From: Pelagadaptatus sp034112445
GTDB taxonomy: Bacteria; Pseudomonadota; Gammaproteobacteria; Pseudomonadales; Cellvibrionaceae
NCBI GenBank assembly: GCA_034112445.1
Contig: JAWUVI010000002.1
Location: 1 to 56,923, forward strand
Length of the DNA: 56,923 nt
Direction of reading: 5' to 3'
Shown in pieces: positions 42,716 through 51,298 of the stretch (position 1 is its first letter; each line of letters opens with the position of its first letter). The position numbers were made by a program, and so were the translations under genes. The notes under the pieces are model-generated. The model did no database searches, was not told where the DNA came from, and was given only the letters and a program-made list of their open reading frames with translations.

Positions 42716-44287
42716 TTAGTGTTTTAAATTTGCGGAACATTGAAAACTTTCTGCTTTGCTCGGATCTTTACCTTTGATTAATGTCGATGTATTTGGGTAG
42801 GCGCAAATCGGACGGCTGCGGATTACTTCAGCGTTTTCGTCTACTTGCGTGGCGACAAATTGTGTAGGGGCAATACCTGACTCTACCCATTGGGCTACGA
42901 TATCGAGCGGGTCAAATTGATCGGGTGCTTCCGCTGTTTTTTCCCAGCAATGTCCCCAACCGGGAATCATAAATAAGCGAGCATTTTCTTTGAGGGTATC
43001 TAAACCCTTGGCCGCTATGGCGGCATCTTCGTAATAGTTGACCATGGGCTGAGGTATAATAAGAGGGTCAGACCAGCCGTGATAGATCAAGAGTTTTGTG
43101 TTGTGTTGTTTGAGCCCAGACAAGTCGGTATCAATAGCGTCAACAACTTGAGGTACGGAAGACTTCGATATCCACTCTAGCATGGTGTCGGTTTCCTGAG
43201 GCTTGCTGTCATCTTTGCCAAACAGATCATTAGAGAGCATTTGCCGGTAACCTTCCGACGCTTTAACACCCCATGCTGGATTTTCTTGCGTGCCGAAAAT
43301 CCAATTAAGGGCGTAATGCTCTGAACCATAGCTGAGGCTCGGAGCAACAGTGTTGCCTTTGCCGTCTTTAACTCCGCCGTAGAGTTTATTCAGCATGTCG
43401 GCTTCCTTTGTGGTGAGGCAGATTGCACTCTCTTGTTGATTGTTGCACTGAAGTTGTGAAAAGTCTAAATGGCACTGCCGAGGATCGGTGATGATACCGT
43501 CGGTAAGACCATCCAAGTGATCACATTGTTGAGTGATGGCGGTTTTTATCAGAGGGGTTTTGGTGCGATCAAATATAATCTCGCCGTTAGCGCTTGTTTG
43601 TTTGATCATCCAGTTGCCCCATAATCCGGCTATTTCGCTGAGGCTGTAAATACTACCGCCAGCGGCAATGCCATCAAATAAATCTGGGTATCTTTGAGCT
43701 GCCATCATGCCTAAGCGACCACCGTTAGAGCAGCCAGAAAAATATTTATGATGGGGTGGTTTGCCATACAAGGATTCTGTAATTTCGGTGCCCGCTTGAG
43801 TTACGATAGGAAGAATTTTATGGGCGAAAATTTCGAGAGCTTCTTGGTCTTTATAGGCCCAGTGTGTTTCCCAGCTTTTAGCGTTATGACCGCCGTCATG
43901 ACTGATGGCAGCGTAGCCTTTTTTGAGTGCTTCGTTGATGGAGTTAGAATAACCGGGCTTGTCGGCGAGTAAGGATCCACAAAATCCCCCGCAACCGGCC
44001 ATGACAAAGCGGCCATTCCAATCAATGGGTAAGCGCATTTCAAACTGAGATCGCCGATCAATTTGACCTTGAACTTGGCAGAATTCGGGTAAGCCTTTCT
44101 TTGTCACCCAGTTAGGCGTCTTATTGAAGATGACGTTTTTTGGAGCGATAATTTGAGCGCACCGACTCTTATCAAATAAGCTTGCACTGGTGTTTGTGGT
44201 GGCGTGCGCACTTACGCTCAAGGCCAGAATGAAAAGTGACATGCTGAGCTGGCCAATATTATTTTTTGCCATGTTTATTAGTACCAT
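42716..44287 (-). CDS. Tannase/feruloyl esterase family protein, exported
   Basis: A 523-residue alpha/beta hydrolase of the tannase family. Residues 6-29 look like a signal peptide (start MAKNNIGQL, cleavage near AHA). The family's CS-D-HC active site is complete: Cys186-Ser187 in SGCSNGGR, Asp407 in HGWSDPL, and His446-Cys447 in PGWGHCWE, where the two cysteines form the known linking disulfide. Members hydrolyse gallate, ferulate and similar aryl esters, or MHET-like esters. It lies between the receptor and the carotenoid-cleavage oxygenase. The start could be 44287 or the ATG at 44272; neither has a good ribosome-binding site. Confidence 0.87.
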   Translation of the reverse strand: MVLINMAKNNIGQLSMSLFILALSVSAHATTNTSASLFDKSRCAQIIAPKNVIFNKTPNWVTKKGLPEFCQVQGQIDRRSQFEMRLPIDWNGRFVMAGCGGFCGSLLADKPGYSNSINEALKKGYAAISHDGGHNAKSWETHWAYKDQEALEIFAHKILPIVTQAGTEITESLYGKPPHHKYFSGCSNGGRLGMMAAQRYPDLFDGIAAGGSIYSLSEIAGLWGNWMIKQTSANGEIIFDRTKTPLIKTAITQQCDHLDGLTDGIITDPRQCHLDFSQLQCNNQQESAICLTTKEADMLNKLYGGVKDGKGNTVAPSLSYGSEHYALNWIFGTQENPAWGVKASEGYRQMLSNDLFGKDDSKPQETDTMLEWISKSSVPQVVDAIDTDLSGLKQHNTKLLIYHGWSDPLIIPQPMVNYYEDAAIAAKGLDTLKENARLFMIPGWGHCWEKTAEAPDQFDPLDIVAQWVESGIAPTQFVATQVDENAEVIRSRPICAYPNTSTLIKGKDPSKAESFQCSANLKH

Positions 44288-44357
44288 TTTTATGCGCTCG
44301 GCGAACCGTTTCTGTTATTGGGGTTTCTGGATGTCGAGTCTCCTGCTGGTGAGTCAA

Positions 44358-45878
44358 TCATGCGTAGATGTCCTCGCCTCTAGCCCACCAGCCGTGGAAT
44401 CCGTAGGGGATTCTGTGTGGTAATTTAACCTTGGCGGTTGGCCCTTTGGTAATGTCCTTGGCGTCGAATATCCAACACGCAGAGGACCAGTCATTGGTGT
44501 CGGTTATAAAGGTGGTTAGATAGCCATCATCTTCGTCACTGCTTCGATCGGCTCCCTTCTTGGGTACAAATGGCGTCTCACTGCCGAATACGCCAGGCCC
44601 ATAATCCCACTCTTGTCGTTGACCCGTTTCGTTGTCGTATTTGACCAGTCCAGTGAACCGTAGAGTATGACCGCCTTCAGCCAATAAAGGAATTTTTTGG
44701 TGATAGGCATAACGGGTTTTAACGCCGTGAAATATCTGGTTTGATTTAATGAACTCGGTATTCAGATCATCGATAGGGCCTTCGCGAACTTCACCTGTGC
44801 GCAGGTTGAAGCGCCAGCGGTAGTTATTGGCTTCAAGTCGCATGTAGGCCAGCATGTGTGACAAGGCGCCGTCGTTAGGATCTGCATTGGGCATCGGATT
44901 GATTGAGCGGCAGCCATCCATGGTCACCCAATCGCCCTCTTCCCAAGCATTCGATGTGTGTAATACAAAGCAAGGCTCGCATTCAAACCAAGTAACTTTG
45001 GTGCCGAGGCGGGGTATTAATCCGAAGCGGGTGGGCATGTCTCTGTGAAAATTTACCACACGCATATTGTGGCGCTTTAGTACGTTCATATCATGAAAAA
45101 GTGGGTGATCGTGCAAGATAGCGTGATTTTGGGTGAACGTGATTTCATGGGGCAGGCGTGGTCCCGGGAGGTCGATCGGGCACTCGTGCTTTAGTGTGCC
45201 GTCGGCATTTAACACGCCATATACCATGTACGGTGGGGTGTCGCCGTAATCAAAGAAGAACATTTCACCGGTATGCCAGTCCACTCTTGAGTGTGCGGAC
45301 ATTTTGCGAGTTAATTTGCTGGGAGACTCTAACGGCCCCAAATTTTCGAGCGTAATCGGATCCAAGGTGTAGGGAATTCCTGAATTGTACCAAAGGCTGA
45401 TCAGCTTGCCGTTGTGAAAGATAATGTCGGTGTTGGATGTGTCCTTGATGGGGAAGTCAGGTAGGCTAAAATCAAAGGGCCCCATAACGCCAGGCCAGAC
45501 TGACTGGTTTTCATCCGCTTCACGAAGCAGAGCGGCCGTTTGTATTTGGCTGTTTCTGTAGGTGGCTTTTCCGTCTTTGAAATAGATGCCATGGACCAAT
45601 CCATCTCCATCAAAAGAGTGGTACATGTTTTTGGGTTTGTGTTGAGGGTTGGGGCCGTTGCGTAGATAGGCACCGTCCATATCTATTGGGATTTCACCTT
45701 CAACTTTAAGGTCGCTGGCACTGGTATTGTTATTAAGGGTTGGTGCGTATACGCCGTGCAGGTATGGGTTGTCTATCTCATGAATCCACTCGGGAGCGTC
45801 ATTTAAAACAGGGGCATCCCCAAGGCATTTAGTGGTGACGGGGAATAAATTCTCAGATAACTCTAAATTATGGGACAT
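44358..45878 (-). CDS. Carotenoid-cleavage/lignostilbene dioxygenase family protein
   Basis: A 506-residue seven-bladed iron oxygenase that cleaves an olefinic C=C with O2 to two carbonyls. The four iron-binding histidines are at expected places: His196 (SAHSRVDW), His244 (LPHEITFT), His307 (VLHTSNAWEEGD) and His495 (GFHGWW). The opening YLRNGPNP and DGDGLVHGIYF are family hallmarks. Substrates in this family include carotenoids, apocarotenoids and stilbenes. With an aryl-esterase, an aldehyde dehydrogenase and CoA ligases around it, a stilbenoid or apocarotenoid is plausible. CAGGA upstream serves as ribosome-binding site. Confidence 0.9.
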   Translation of the reverse strand: MSHNLELSENLFPVTTKCLGDAPVLNDAPEWIHEIDNPYLHGVYAPTLNNNTSASDLKVEGEIPIDMDGAYLRNGPNPQHKPKNMYHSFDGDGLVHGIYFKDGKATYRNSQIQTAALLREADENQSVWPGVMGPFDFSLPDFPIKDTSNTDIIFHNGKLISLWYNSGIPYTLDPITLENLGPLESPSKLTRKMSAHSRVDWHTGEMFFFDYGDTPPYMVYGVLNADGTLKHECPIDLPGPRLPHEITFTQNHAILHDHPLFHDMNVLKRHNMRVVNFHRDMPTRFGLIPRLGTKVTWFECEPCFVLHTSNAWEEGDWVTMDGCRSINPMPNADPNDGALSHMLAYMRLEANNYRWRFNLRTGEVREGPIDDLNTEFIKSNQIFHGVKTRYAYHQKIPLLAEGGHTLRFTGLVKYDNETGQRQEWDYGPGVFGSETPFVPKKGADRSSDEDDGYLTTFITDTNDWSSACWIFDAKDITKGPTAKVKLPHRIPYGFHGWWARGEDIYA

Positions 45879-45944
45879 TTTATGATCCTGTAATTACGCT
45901 ACTTTTAATGGTCTATTAAAGCAAGTTAGGTGGAAGATTATTTC

Positions 45945-46040
45945 AGGAGGTCTTCTTATGCAAGTTATATTTTAATTTGTGTTGTCAATGAATCTAGCTC
46001 TGGTTAATATCAGGGTCTTACTATGAAAGTTAAGGTTTAG
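45945..46040 (+). promoter_or_regulatory. Two reiterated initiation modules with five-codon ORFs upstream of the flavoprotein gene
   Basis: AGGAGG (45945-45950) is seven bases before an ATG at 45958 that opens MQVIF and stops at 45973. CAGGG (46011-46015) is seven bases before an ATG at 46023 that opens MKVKV and stops at 46038. The two modules look alike (GTCTTCTTATG and GTCTTACTATG), and the real gene start at 46049 has AGGG eight bases upstream. They may be leader peptides, or decayed duplicates of the start region. The rest of 45879-46048 holds no other gene. Confidence 0.5.
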
Positions 46041-46048
46041 GGCTTTAT

Positions 46049-46963
46049 ATGAAGAATAGAAAAAACTTAAAGTTACCGGTTATTCAGGCCCCTATGTTTT
46101 TATTGTCTGGCCCAGAAATGGTTATTGCGAGCTGCAAGGCCGGAATAGTGGGATCTTTCCCAACGCCTAACGCGCGGACTACTGGACAACTTGAAGAGTG
46201 GTTGCAAGAAATTACAGAAGCTCTGGATGGTGATGATAACGCAGCACCTTGGGCTATTAATTTGGTTATGCATCGAACTAACCCGCGTTGTTATGAAGAT
46301 TTAGCTCTAGCCGTAAAATATAAAGCGCCCATTGTTATTACGGCGTTGGGCAGTCCCAAAGATGCGGTAGAGCAAGTGCACGGTTACGGCGGTAAAATTT
46401 ACGCTGATGTGATTTCACCTGCTTTTGCGCGAAAAGCCGCCGCGTCGGGCGTCGATGGGTTGGCGCTTATTTGCAGTGGTGCAGGAGGGCATACCGGACA
46501 GTTATCACCTTTCGCGTTTGTTGATGAGGTAAGAACTTTTTTTGATGGAGAGATTATTCTTTCTGGAGCTATCAGCACTGGGCGTGCTATTCGAGCAGCT
46601 GAAGTTTTAGGTGCGGATTACGTTTATATGGGAACTCGATTTATACCTACTCATGAATGCTTGGCTCAAGAGGAGTACAAGCAAATGGTGGTGGATTCTA
46701 CGGGTGCCGATATCGTTACTTCCGATGCAATAACGGGTGTAAAAGCCAACTGGCTACGCGGCAGCTTAGTTAAAGGCGGCTATGATCCAAATAATATGCC
46801 CGCTGCGGCTGAAATCAATTTTTTGGAAGCCGCAAGTGACGTAAAACGCTGGCGTGATGTTTGGGCGGCTGGGCAGGGAGTGGGGTCTATCCAGAAGCAA
46901 CAGTCGATCGGTGAGGTCGTTGATCAATTAGAATACGAATATAACGCGGCTCGAGATCTGTAA
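46049..46963 (+). CDS. Nitronate monooxygenase/2-nitropropane dioxygenase family flavoprotein
   Basis: A 304-residue FMN-binding TIM barrel. It starts LKLPVIQAPMFLLSGPEMV, has the GLALICSGAGGHTGQ loop, and the phosphate-binding GADYVYMGTRFIP segment. Family members oxidise nitronates; many close relatives in fatty-acid or aromatic CoA clusters have other roles such as enoyl reduction, so the activity here is open. It heads the plus-strand run flavoprotein-ligase-thiolase-thiolase and diverges from the carotenoid oxygenase gene. Confidence 0.83.
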   Translation: MKNRKNLKLPVIQAPMFLLSGPEMVIASCKAGIVGSFPTPNARTTGQLEEWLQEITEALDGDDNAAPWAINLVMHRTNPRCYEDLALAVKYKAPIVITALGSPKDAVEQVHGYGGKIYADVISPAFARKAAASGVDGLALICSGAGGHTGQLSPFAFVDEVRTFFDGEIILSGAISTGRAIRAAEVLGADYVYMGTRFIPTHECLAQEEYKQMVVDSTGADIVTSDAITGVKANWLRGSLVKGGYDPNNMPAAAEINFLEAASDVKRWRDVWAAGQGVGSIQKQQSIGEVVDQLEYEYNAARDL

Positions 46964-46983
46964 TTGAAACTATTATTTCGAAG

Positions 46984-47029
46984 CTGTTTAATCGAGTTAT
47001 TAAAAACTGTTTAATCGGGTTAATAAAAA
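46984..47029 (+). repeat. 23-bp tandem repeat before the second AMP ligase
   Basis: A 23-base unit starting CTGTTTAATCG runs at 46984-47006 and again at 47007-47029, differing at two positions. The second copy ends four bases before the ligase ATG, so the repeat fills most of the intercistronic spacer. Confidence 0.88.
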
Positions 47030-47033
47030 CTAA

Positions 47034-48716
47034 ATGGATCTCAGTATGATTACATCACCTTCGAGTCGTATAGATAAGTATGAGCAGAGCGGTTTGTGGG
47101 AGGGGCTAACTCTGCATGATTTATTAGCCGTTCAAGCGGAGAAAAATCCTACCGTGTTGGCGGTAGTTGATCCGTTGAATCGCATGGATCTGGTTGGCTC
47201 TGAATCATTGCGTTTAACCTTCTCCGAATTGAATCAAGCCAGTATTAATTTCGCCGCACACCTATTAAATAATGGAGTGAATTGTGGCGATAAAATTGTG
47301 GTGCAGTTACCAAATATTGTTGAATTGGTTGTTACTTATATGGCAGTTAGTAAAATCGGCGCCATTATATCTCCTATCCCTATTCAGTATGGAACTCATG
47401 AGGTGGCGCATATAACGGCGACATTAAATGCCAATGCGTATATTTCACTTGACCAACTTAAAGGTGAGTCTTTTGCGGAAAATTTGATTCCCGCGTTAGC
47501 TGACGGCATGAGCGTTTTTACCTTTGGTGAAAATCTATCCGTTGATGTGTACCGCTCTGATCTGGCGAATACAGCCGTCGAAACCTATCGGTCTTTGAAT
47601 CCGATTACCGCCAATCACATATCCACAATATGTTGGACATCCGGAACCACAGGTACACCTAAAGGCGTGCCTCGCTCTCACAATATGTGGGTTACTGTTG
47701 GGCGTAATTGTATAGAGGCGGGTAACTACCAAGCTGGCGATAGATTGTTGAACCCATTTCCGTTGGTCAATATGGCGTCAGTAGGGTCTTTTTTGTATCC
47801 GTTTGTTTTGTTGGGTTGTACGTTAGTACTGCATCACCCATTTGATCCAGTGGTGTTTTTACAGCAAATTCAAGTTGAAGAAATAGCGTTCACGATAGTA
47901 CCTCCGGCCATGCTTAATCAGTTGGCAAAAAACGAAACCATGTGGAATCAATTTAATTTTGACAGTTTGAGGTCCATAGGTTCTGGTTCTGCTCCCTTAG
48001 CACCGTGGATGATTGAACAGTTTGATAATGTCTACCAGAAAAAAATCGTCAATTTTTATGGCTCTAACGAAGGCATTAATTTGTTTTCTAGGCCTGAAGA
48101 TATCTATGATCCTGAAATAAGGGCCTCTATGTTTCCACGATTTGGTTCTGCGGGTAATAACTGGAGTTCGAGCGCCAGTAAAACGATACAAACAAAAATC
48201 ATCGATATTGAGACGGGTGATGACATTACGGAAGCAGGAGTTGCTGGTGAATTAGTCGTCAAAGGCCCCACAATTTTTGATGGCTATTTCGGCATGGATA
48301 ATGTCGATGTTTTTACCGAGGATGGCTTTTTCCTAACAGGAGACTTGGTGGAGATATGTGGCGATGAAGATCAGTTTTACCGTATCGCCGGTCGAAGCAA
48401 AGATATTATTAATCGCGGTGGCATGAAGCTTTCACCATCAGAGATTGATGTGCTATTAGAGGGCTTACCTGGCACAGTGGAAGCGGCTGTTTGCGCATAT
48501 CCTGATGATAATCTTGGCGAAAGAATTTGCGCTTGCGTGGTTCCTTCCTCTAGCAGTGATGCGCCAACATTGGCGCAAGTCGTTAACTATTTACAGAGCA
48601 AAGGTATAGCAAAAATCAAGTTGCCAGAGCGGCTTGAGTTGTTCGATGCACTACCGCGAAACCCATTAGGAAAAGTTCAGCGCTTTATGTTGCAAGAAAA
48701 AGTTTCTGAATCGTAA
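47034..48716 (+). CDS. AMP-dependent synthetase/ligase
   Basis: A 560-residue adenylate-forming enzyme from a different branch than the ligase at 34.5-36.1 kb. The phosphate loop is TSGTTGTPK at residues 202-210, followed by VNFYGSNEG (A5), FFLTGDLVEI, RSKDIINRGGMKLSPSEID and the catalytic lysine in PRNPLGKVQRF. The N-terminal ordering resembles 2,3-dihydroxybenzoate- or cyclohexanecarboxylate-type ligases. An internal ATG at 47046 could be the true start. It lies between the flavoprotein and the first plus-strand thiolase; substrate unknown, likely a carboxylic acid of the same pathway. Confidence 0.86.
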   Translation: MDLSMITSPSSRIDKYEQSGLWEGLTLHDLLAVQAEKNPTVLAVVDPLNRMDLVGSESLRLTFSELNQASINFAAHLLNNGVNCGDKIVVQLPNIVELVVTYMAVSKIGAIISPIPIQYGTHEVAHITATLNANAYISLDQLKGESFAENLIPALADGMSVFTFGENLSVDVYRSDLANTAVETYRSLNPITANHISTICWTSGTTGTPKGVPRSHNMWVTVGRNCIEAGNYQAGDRLLNPFPLVNMASVGSFLYPFVLLGCTLVLHHPFDPVVFLQQIQVEEIAFTIVPPAMLNQLAKNETMWNQFNFDSLRSIGSGSAPLAPWMIEQFDNVYQKKIVNFYGSNEGINLFSRPEDIYDPEIRASMFPRFGSAGNNWSSSASKTIQTKIIDIETGDDITEAGVAGELVVKGPTIFDGYFGMDNVDVFTEDGFFLTGDLVEICGDEDQFYRIAGRSKDIINRGGMKLSPSEIDVLLEGLPGTVEAAVCAYPDDNLGERICACVVPSSSSDAPTLAQVVNYLQSKGIAKIKLPERLELFDALPRNPLGKVQRFMLQEKVSES

Positions 48717-48768
48717 AGCGGCACCTAAAAATAAATCTGAACTTTTTAAATCATTTGTAAGTTGTGAA

Positions 48769-48808
48769 AAATAAGGTCGTAGCAATGGAAATAAGGTCGT
48801 GGTTATGA
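48769..48808 (+). repeat. 20-bp duplication of ribosome-binding site plus start codon, with a seven-codon ORF
   Basis: AAATAAGGTCGT occurs at 48769-48780 and 48789-48800. Each copy is followed four bases later by an ATG (48785 and 48805). The first ATG opens MEIRSWL and stops with a TGA at 48806-48808 that overlaps the second ATG, giving an ATGA junction. The thiolase start is the second one. Confidence 0.8.
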
Positions 48809-50037
48809 AAGCTCCCGTTTATGTACTTGGTGGAAGCCAAACTGATTTTGCTCGTAATTGGGCAAGAGAAGGCTTGGATATTTTCGACATGTTTAAAGAG
48901 TCTTTAGATGGTGCGTTGAATGCTACCGGCCTAACTCCGGATCAAATTGATGTTGGGCATGTTGGAAACTTTGTTGGTGATTTATTTACCGGTCAGGGAT
49001 TGTTGGGTGGTTTTTTTGCTCAAGCCTATCCAGAAATGACCGGCGTCCCCACTACGCGGCATGAGGCCGCTTGTGCTTCGGGCTCGATGGCATTACTGGC
49101 TGCGGTGAAGGATATTCAATGCGGTGAGTATGACTTGGCTTGTGTTTTGGGGTTGGAATACATGCGCAATGTTCCTGGAAAAACGGGAGCAGAATATTTA
49201 GGCGCGGCCACTTGGAAAGGAAAAGAAGCGCAAGGCTGTGATTATCCTTGGCCATTTATGTTCAATCAAATTATCGATGAATACGATAAGCGTCATGGCA
49301 TTAATACGGATCACTTAAAGACGATCAGTAAAATTAATTTGAGTAACGCCAAAAAAAACCCCAACGCTCAATCGAGGGGTTGGCAATTCCCCGATGAATT
49401 CTATACCGATTGTGATGAATCCAATCCATCCATAGAAGGCCGTATACGCAAGTCGGATTGTGGACAAATTACTGATGGTGGCGCGTGTGTATTTCTAGCC
49501 AGCGAAAAATCCGCTAAAGAGTACGCTCAAAAGAACGGATTAAAACTGTCGGATATTCCTCGCGTAAAAGGTTGGGGGCATCGCTCGGCGCCAATAGCGC
49601 TAAACACAAAATTGGAGTTAAGTGCAGGACAACCTTTGTTGTTTCCCCATGTGAATGACTTGATTGGCGATGCATTATCGCGCGCAAAAATGGGGCAGTT
49701 GACGGATCTTGACGGCTTGGAAATTCACGACTGTTTTTCAATTACGGAATACATGGTAATTGATCATTCAGGTTTGACGGCACCCGGTGAAAGTTGGAAA
49801 GCGATTGAAGAAGGACGCATTACGCTGGATGGTGACTTTCCTATTAACGCCAGTGGTGGCTTGATTGGTTTAGGTCATCCTGTCGGGGCCACGGGTATTC
49901 GGATGGTGCTGGATTGTTTTAAGCAGGTCACTGGCCGCGCTGGTGATTATCAAGTTAGGGGTGCGGAAAATATGGCGACATTTAATTTAGGTGGTAGCGC
50001 CACAACGTGTGCCAGCTTTATCGTGGGAGTTAACTAA
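48805..50037 (+). CDS. SCP2-type thiolase
   Basis: A thiolase of about 410 residues, starting MKAPVYVLGGSQTDFARN. The acyl-accepting cysteine lies in HEAACASGSMALLA, the HDCF motif is in LEIHDCFSITEY, and NASGGLIGLGHPVGATG holds the active-site His. The HDCF cysteine replaces the CxG cysteine of ordinary thiolases in SCP2-thiolases, so the enzyme may be fully active. It probably removes acetyl- or propionyl-CoA from a beta-ketoacyl-CoA. A GTG at 48799 is an alternative start, but the ATG has the better duplicated ribosome-binding site. The stop overlaps the next thiolase start (TAATG). Confidence 0.88.
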   Translation: MKAPVYVLGGSQTDFARNWAREGLDIFDMFKESLDGALNATGLTPDQIDVGHVGNFVGDLFTGQGLLGGFFAQAYPEMTGVPTTRHEAACASGSMALLAAVKDIQCGEYDLACVLGLEYMRNVPGKTGAEYLGAATWKGKEAQGCDYPWPFMFNQIIDEYDKRHGINTDHLKTISKINLSNAKKNPNAQSRGWQFPDEFYTDCDESNPSIEGRIRKSDCGQITDGGACVFLASEKSAKEYAQKNGLKLSDIPRVKGWGHRSAPIALNTKLELSAGQPLLFPHVNDLIGDALSRAKMGQLTDLDGLEIHDCFSITEYMVIDHSGLTAPGESWKAIEEGRITLDGDFPINASGGLIGLGHPVGATGIRMVLDCFKQVTGRAGDYQVRGAENMATFNLGGSATTCASFIVGVN

Positions 50038-51239
50038 TGAATCAAGCTTATATCTATGATGCTATTCGCACTCCTCGTGGCCGCGCCAAAGAGTCGGGTG
50101 GTTTGTACGATTTGACGCCGTTAGAGTTAATGAAAAGTTTATACGAGGCTCTAGAAGCCCGTACTGGTTTGGATAAAAATAAAGTTGATGATGTCATTCT
50201 TGGTTGTGTCACCCAAGCCGTTGAGCAGGCTGCCAATATTGCTAAGACTTCATTGCTGTTTGCCAATTGGCCCGATCATATTCCGGGTATCACCATTAAC
50301 CGTTTTTGTTCGTCGGGCTTGGACGCCATTAATTTTGCCGCCTTGAAAGTAAATGCCGGACAGGCATCAATGTGTCTGGCGGGTGGAGTGGAAATGATGT
50401 CTCGCGTACCTATGTTATCGGACAAGGCATCGGTGTTTGCGGACGCTCAGTTGGCCGCTCGTTGTCGTATGTTGATGATGGGTAATGGAGCTGACCTAAT
50501 TGCTTCTCTTTACGGTGTTAGCCGAGAGGAGGCGGATCGGATTGCGGCGTTGAGTCAACAGCGTGCAGCAAAGGCGAGAGACGAAGGTTGGTTCAAATCC
50601 ATTGTGCCTGTGACCAATAAAGTCAAAGGGATTGTGGTGACGGAAGATGAGTGTATTCGTGAGCAAACGACGGTTGAAGGGCTCGCCCAAATGGCGCCAT
50701 CTTTTGCAGGCTTAGGTGCTAAAGGGGTCGATGCTTTTCAGCTACAGGCCAACAAAGCTTTAACCGAAGTTTCGCATGTTCATACAGCGGGTAACTCTCC
50801 TGCAATGGCGGATGGTGCCGCCCTTGTGTTGGTTGGGGATGCCTCCATAGCCGAAACTCAGGGGCTCAAGCCGCGCGCCAAAATTATTGGTGCGGCCAGT
50901 ATTTGTGACGATCCTCTACAGGTGATTTCTGGATGTGCTGCGGCGACGCAAAAGCTATTGAAACAGCAAGGGCTGAGTTCAAGTGACGTCGATTTATTTG
51001 AGTTGCATGAAGCCTTTGCCGCGACAGTGGTTAAATGCCAAAAAGATCTAGGTATTGATGAAAGTAAGCTCAATGTAAATGGCGGTGTTATCGCCTTGGG
51101 ACACCCAATGGGGGCCACGGGGGCGGTTATGCTTGGAACTCTTCTTGATGAGTTAGAAAGGCGTGACCAGAAGATTGGTGTGGTGGCAGCCAGTGGCGCG
51201 GCTGGCACTGGCACCGCAATGTTGATCGAGCGCTGCTGA
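50037..51239 (+). CDS. Acetyl-CoA acyltransferase-type thiolase with altered CxG site
   Basis: A 400-residue thiolase. Cys91 (NRFCSSGLDAINF) would form the acyl-enzyme. FELHEAFAA and GGVIALGHPMGATGA hold the other conserved His residues. The end is AASGAAGTGTAMLIERC, and by alignment Ser386 occupies the place of the second catalytic cysteine (normally CxG). The altered site makes its direction or activity uncertain. It is translated in overlap with the SCP2-type thiolase, so the two may work in sequence or as a pair. The next gene starts 60 bases on. Confidence 0.85.
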   Translation: MNQAYIYDAIRTPRGRAKESGGLYDLTPLELMKSLYEALEARTGLDKNKVDDVILGCVTQAVEQAANIAKTSLLFANWPDHIPGITINRFCSSGLDAINFAALKVNAGQASMCLAGGVEMMSRVPMLSDKASVFADAQLAARCRMLMMGNGADLIASLYGVSREEADRIAALSQQRAAKARDEGWFKSIVPVTNKVKGIVVTEDECIREQTTVEGLAQMAPSFAGLGAKGVDAFQLQANKALTEVSHVHTAGNSPAMADGAALVLVGDASIAETQGLKPRAKIIGAASICDDPLQVISGCAAATQKLLKQQGLSSSDVDLFELHEAFAATVVKCQKDLGIDESKLNVNGGVIALGHPMGATGAVMLGTLLDELERRDQKIGVVAASGAAGTGTAMLIERC

Positions 51240-51298
51240 CTGTTTTGAGTGATTGAGGTATGGTTGTCTGCCACACATTATACGGTACATAACTCATT

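Noticed and set aside
50858..51274. 138-residue minus-strand frame over the end of the thiolase
   Set aside because: Shadow of the thiolase reading frame, with Ser/Pro/Ala-rich non-natural composition and no ribosome-binding site.
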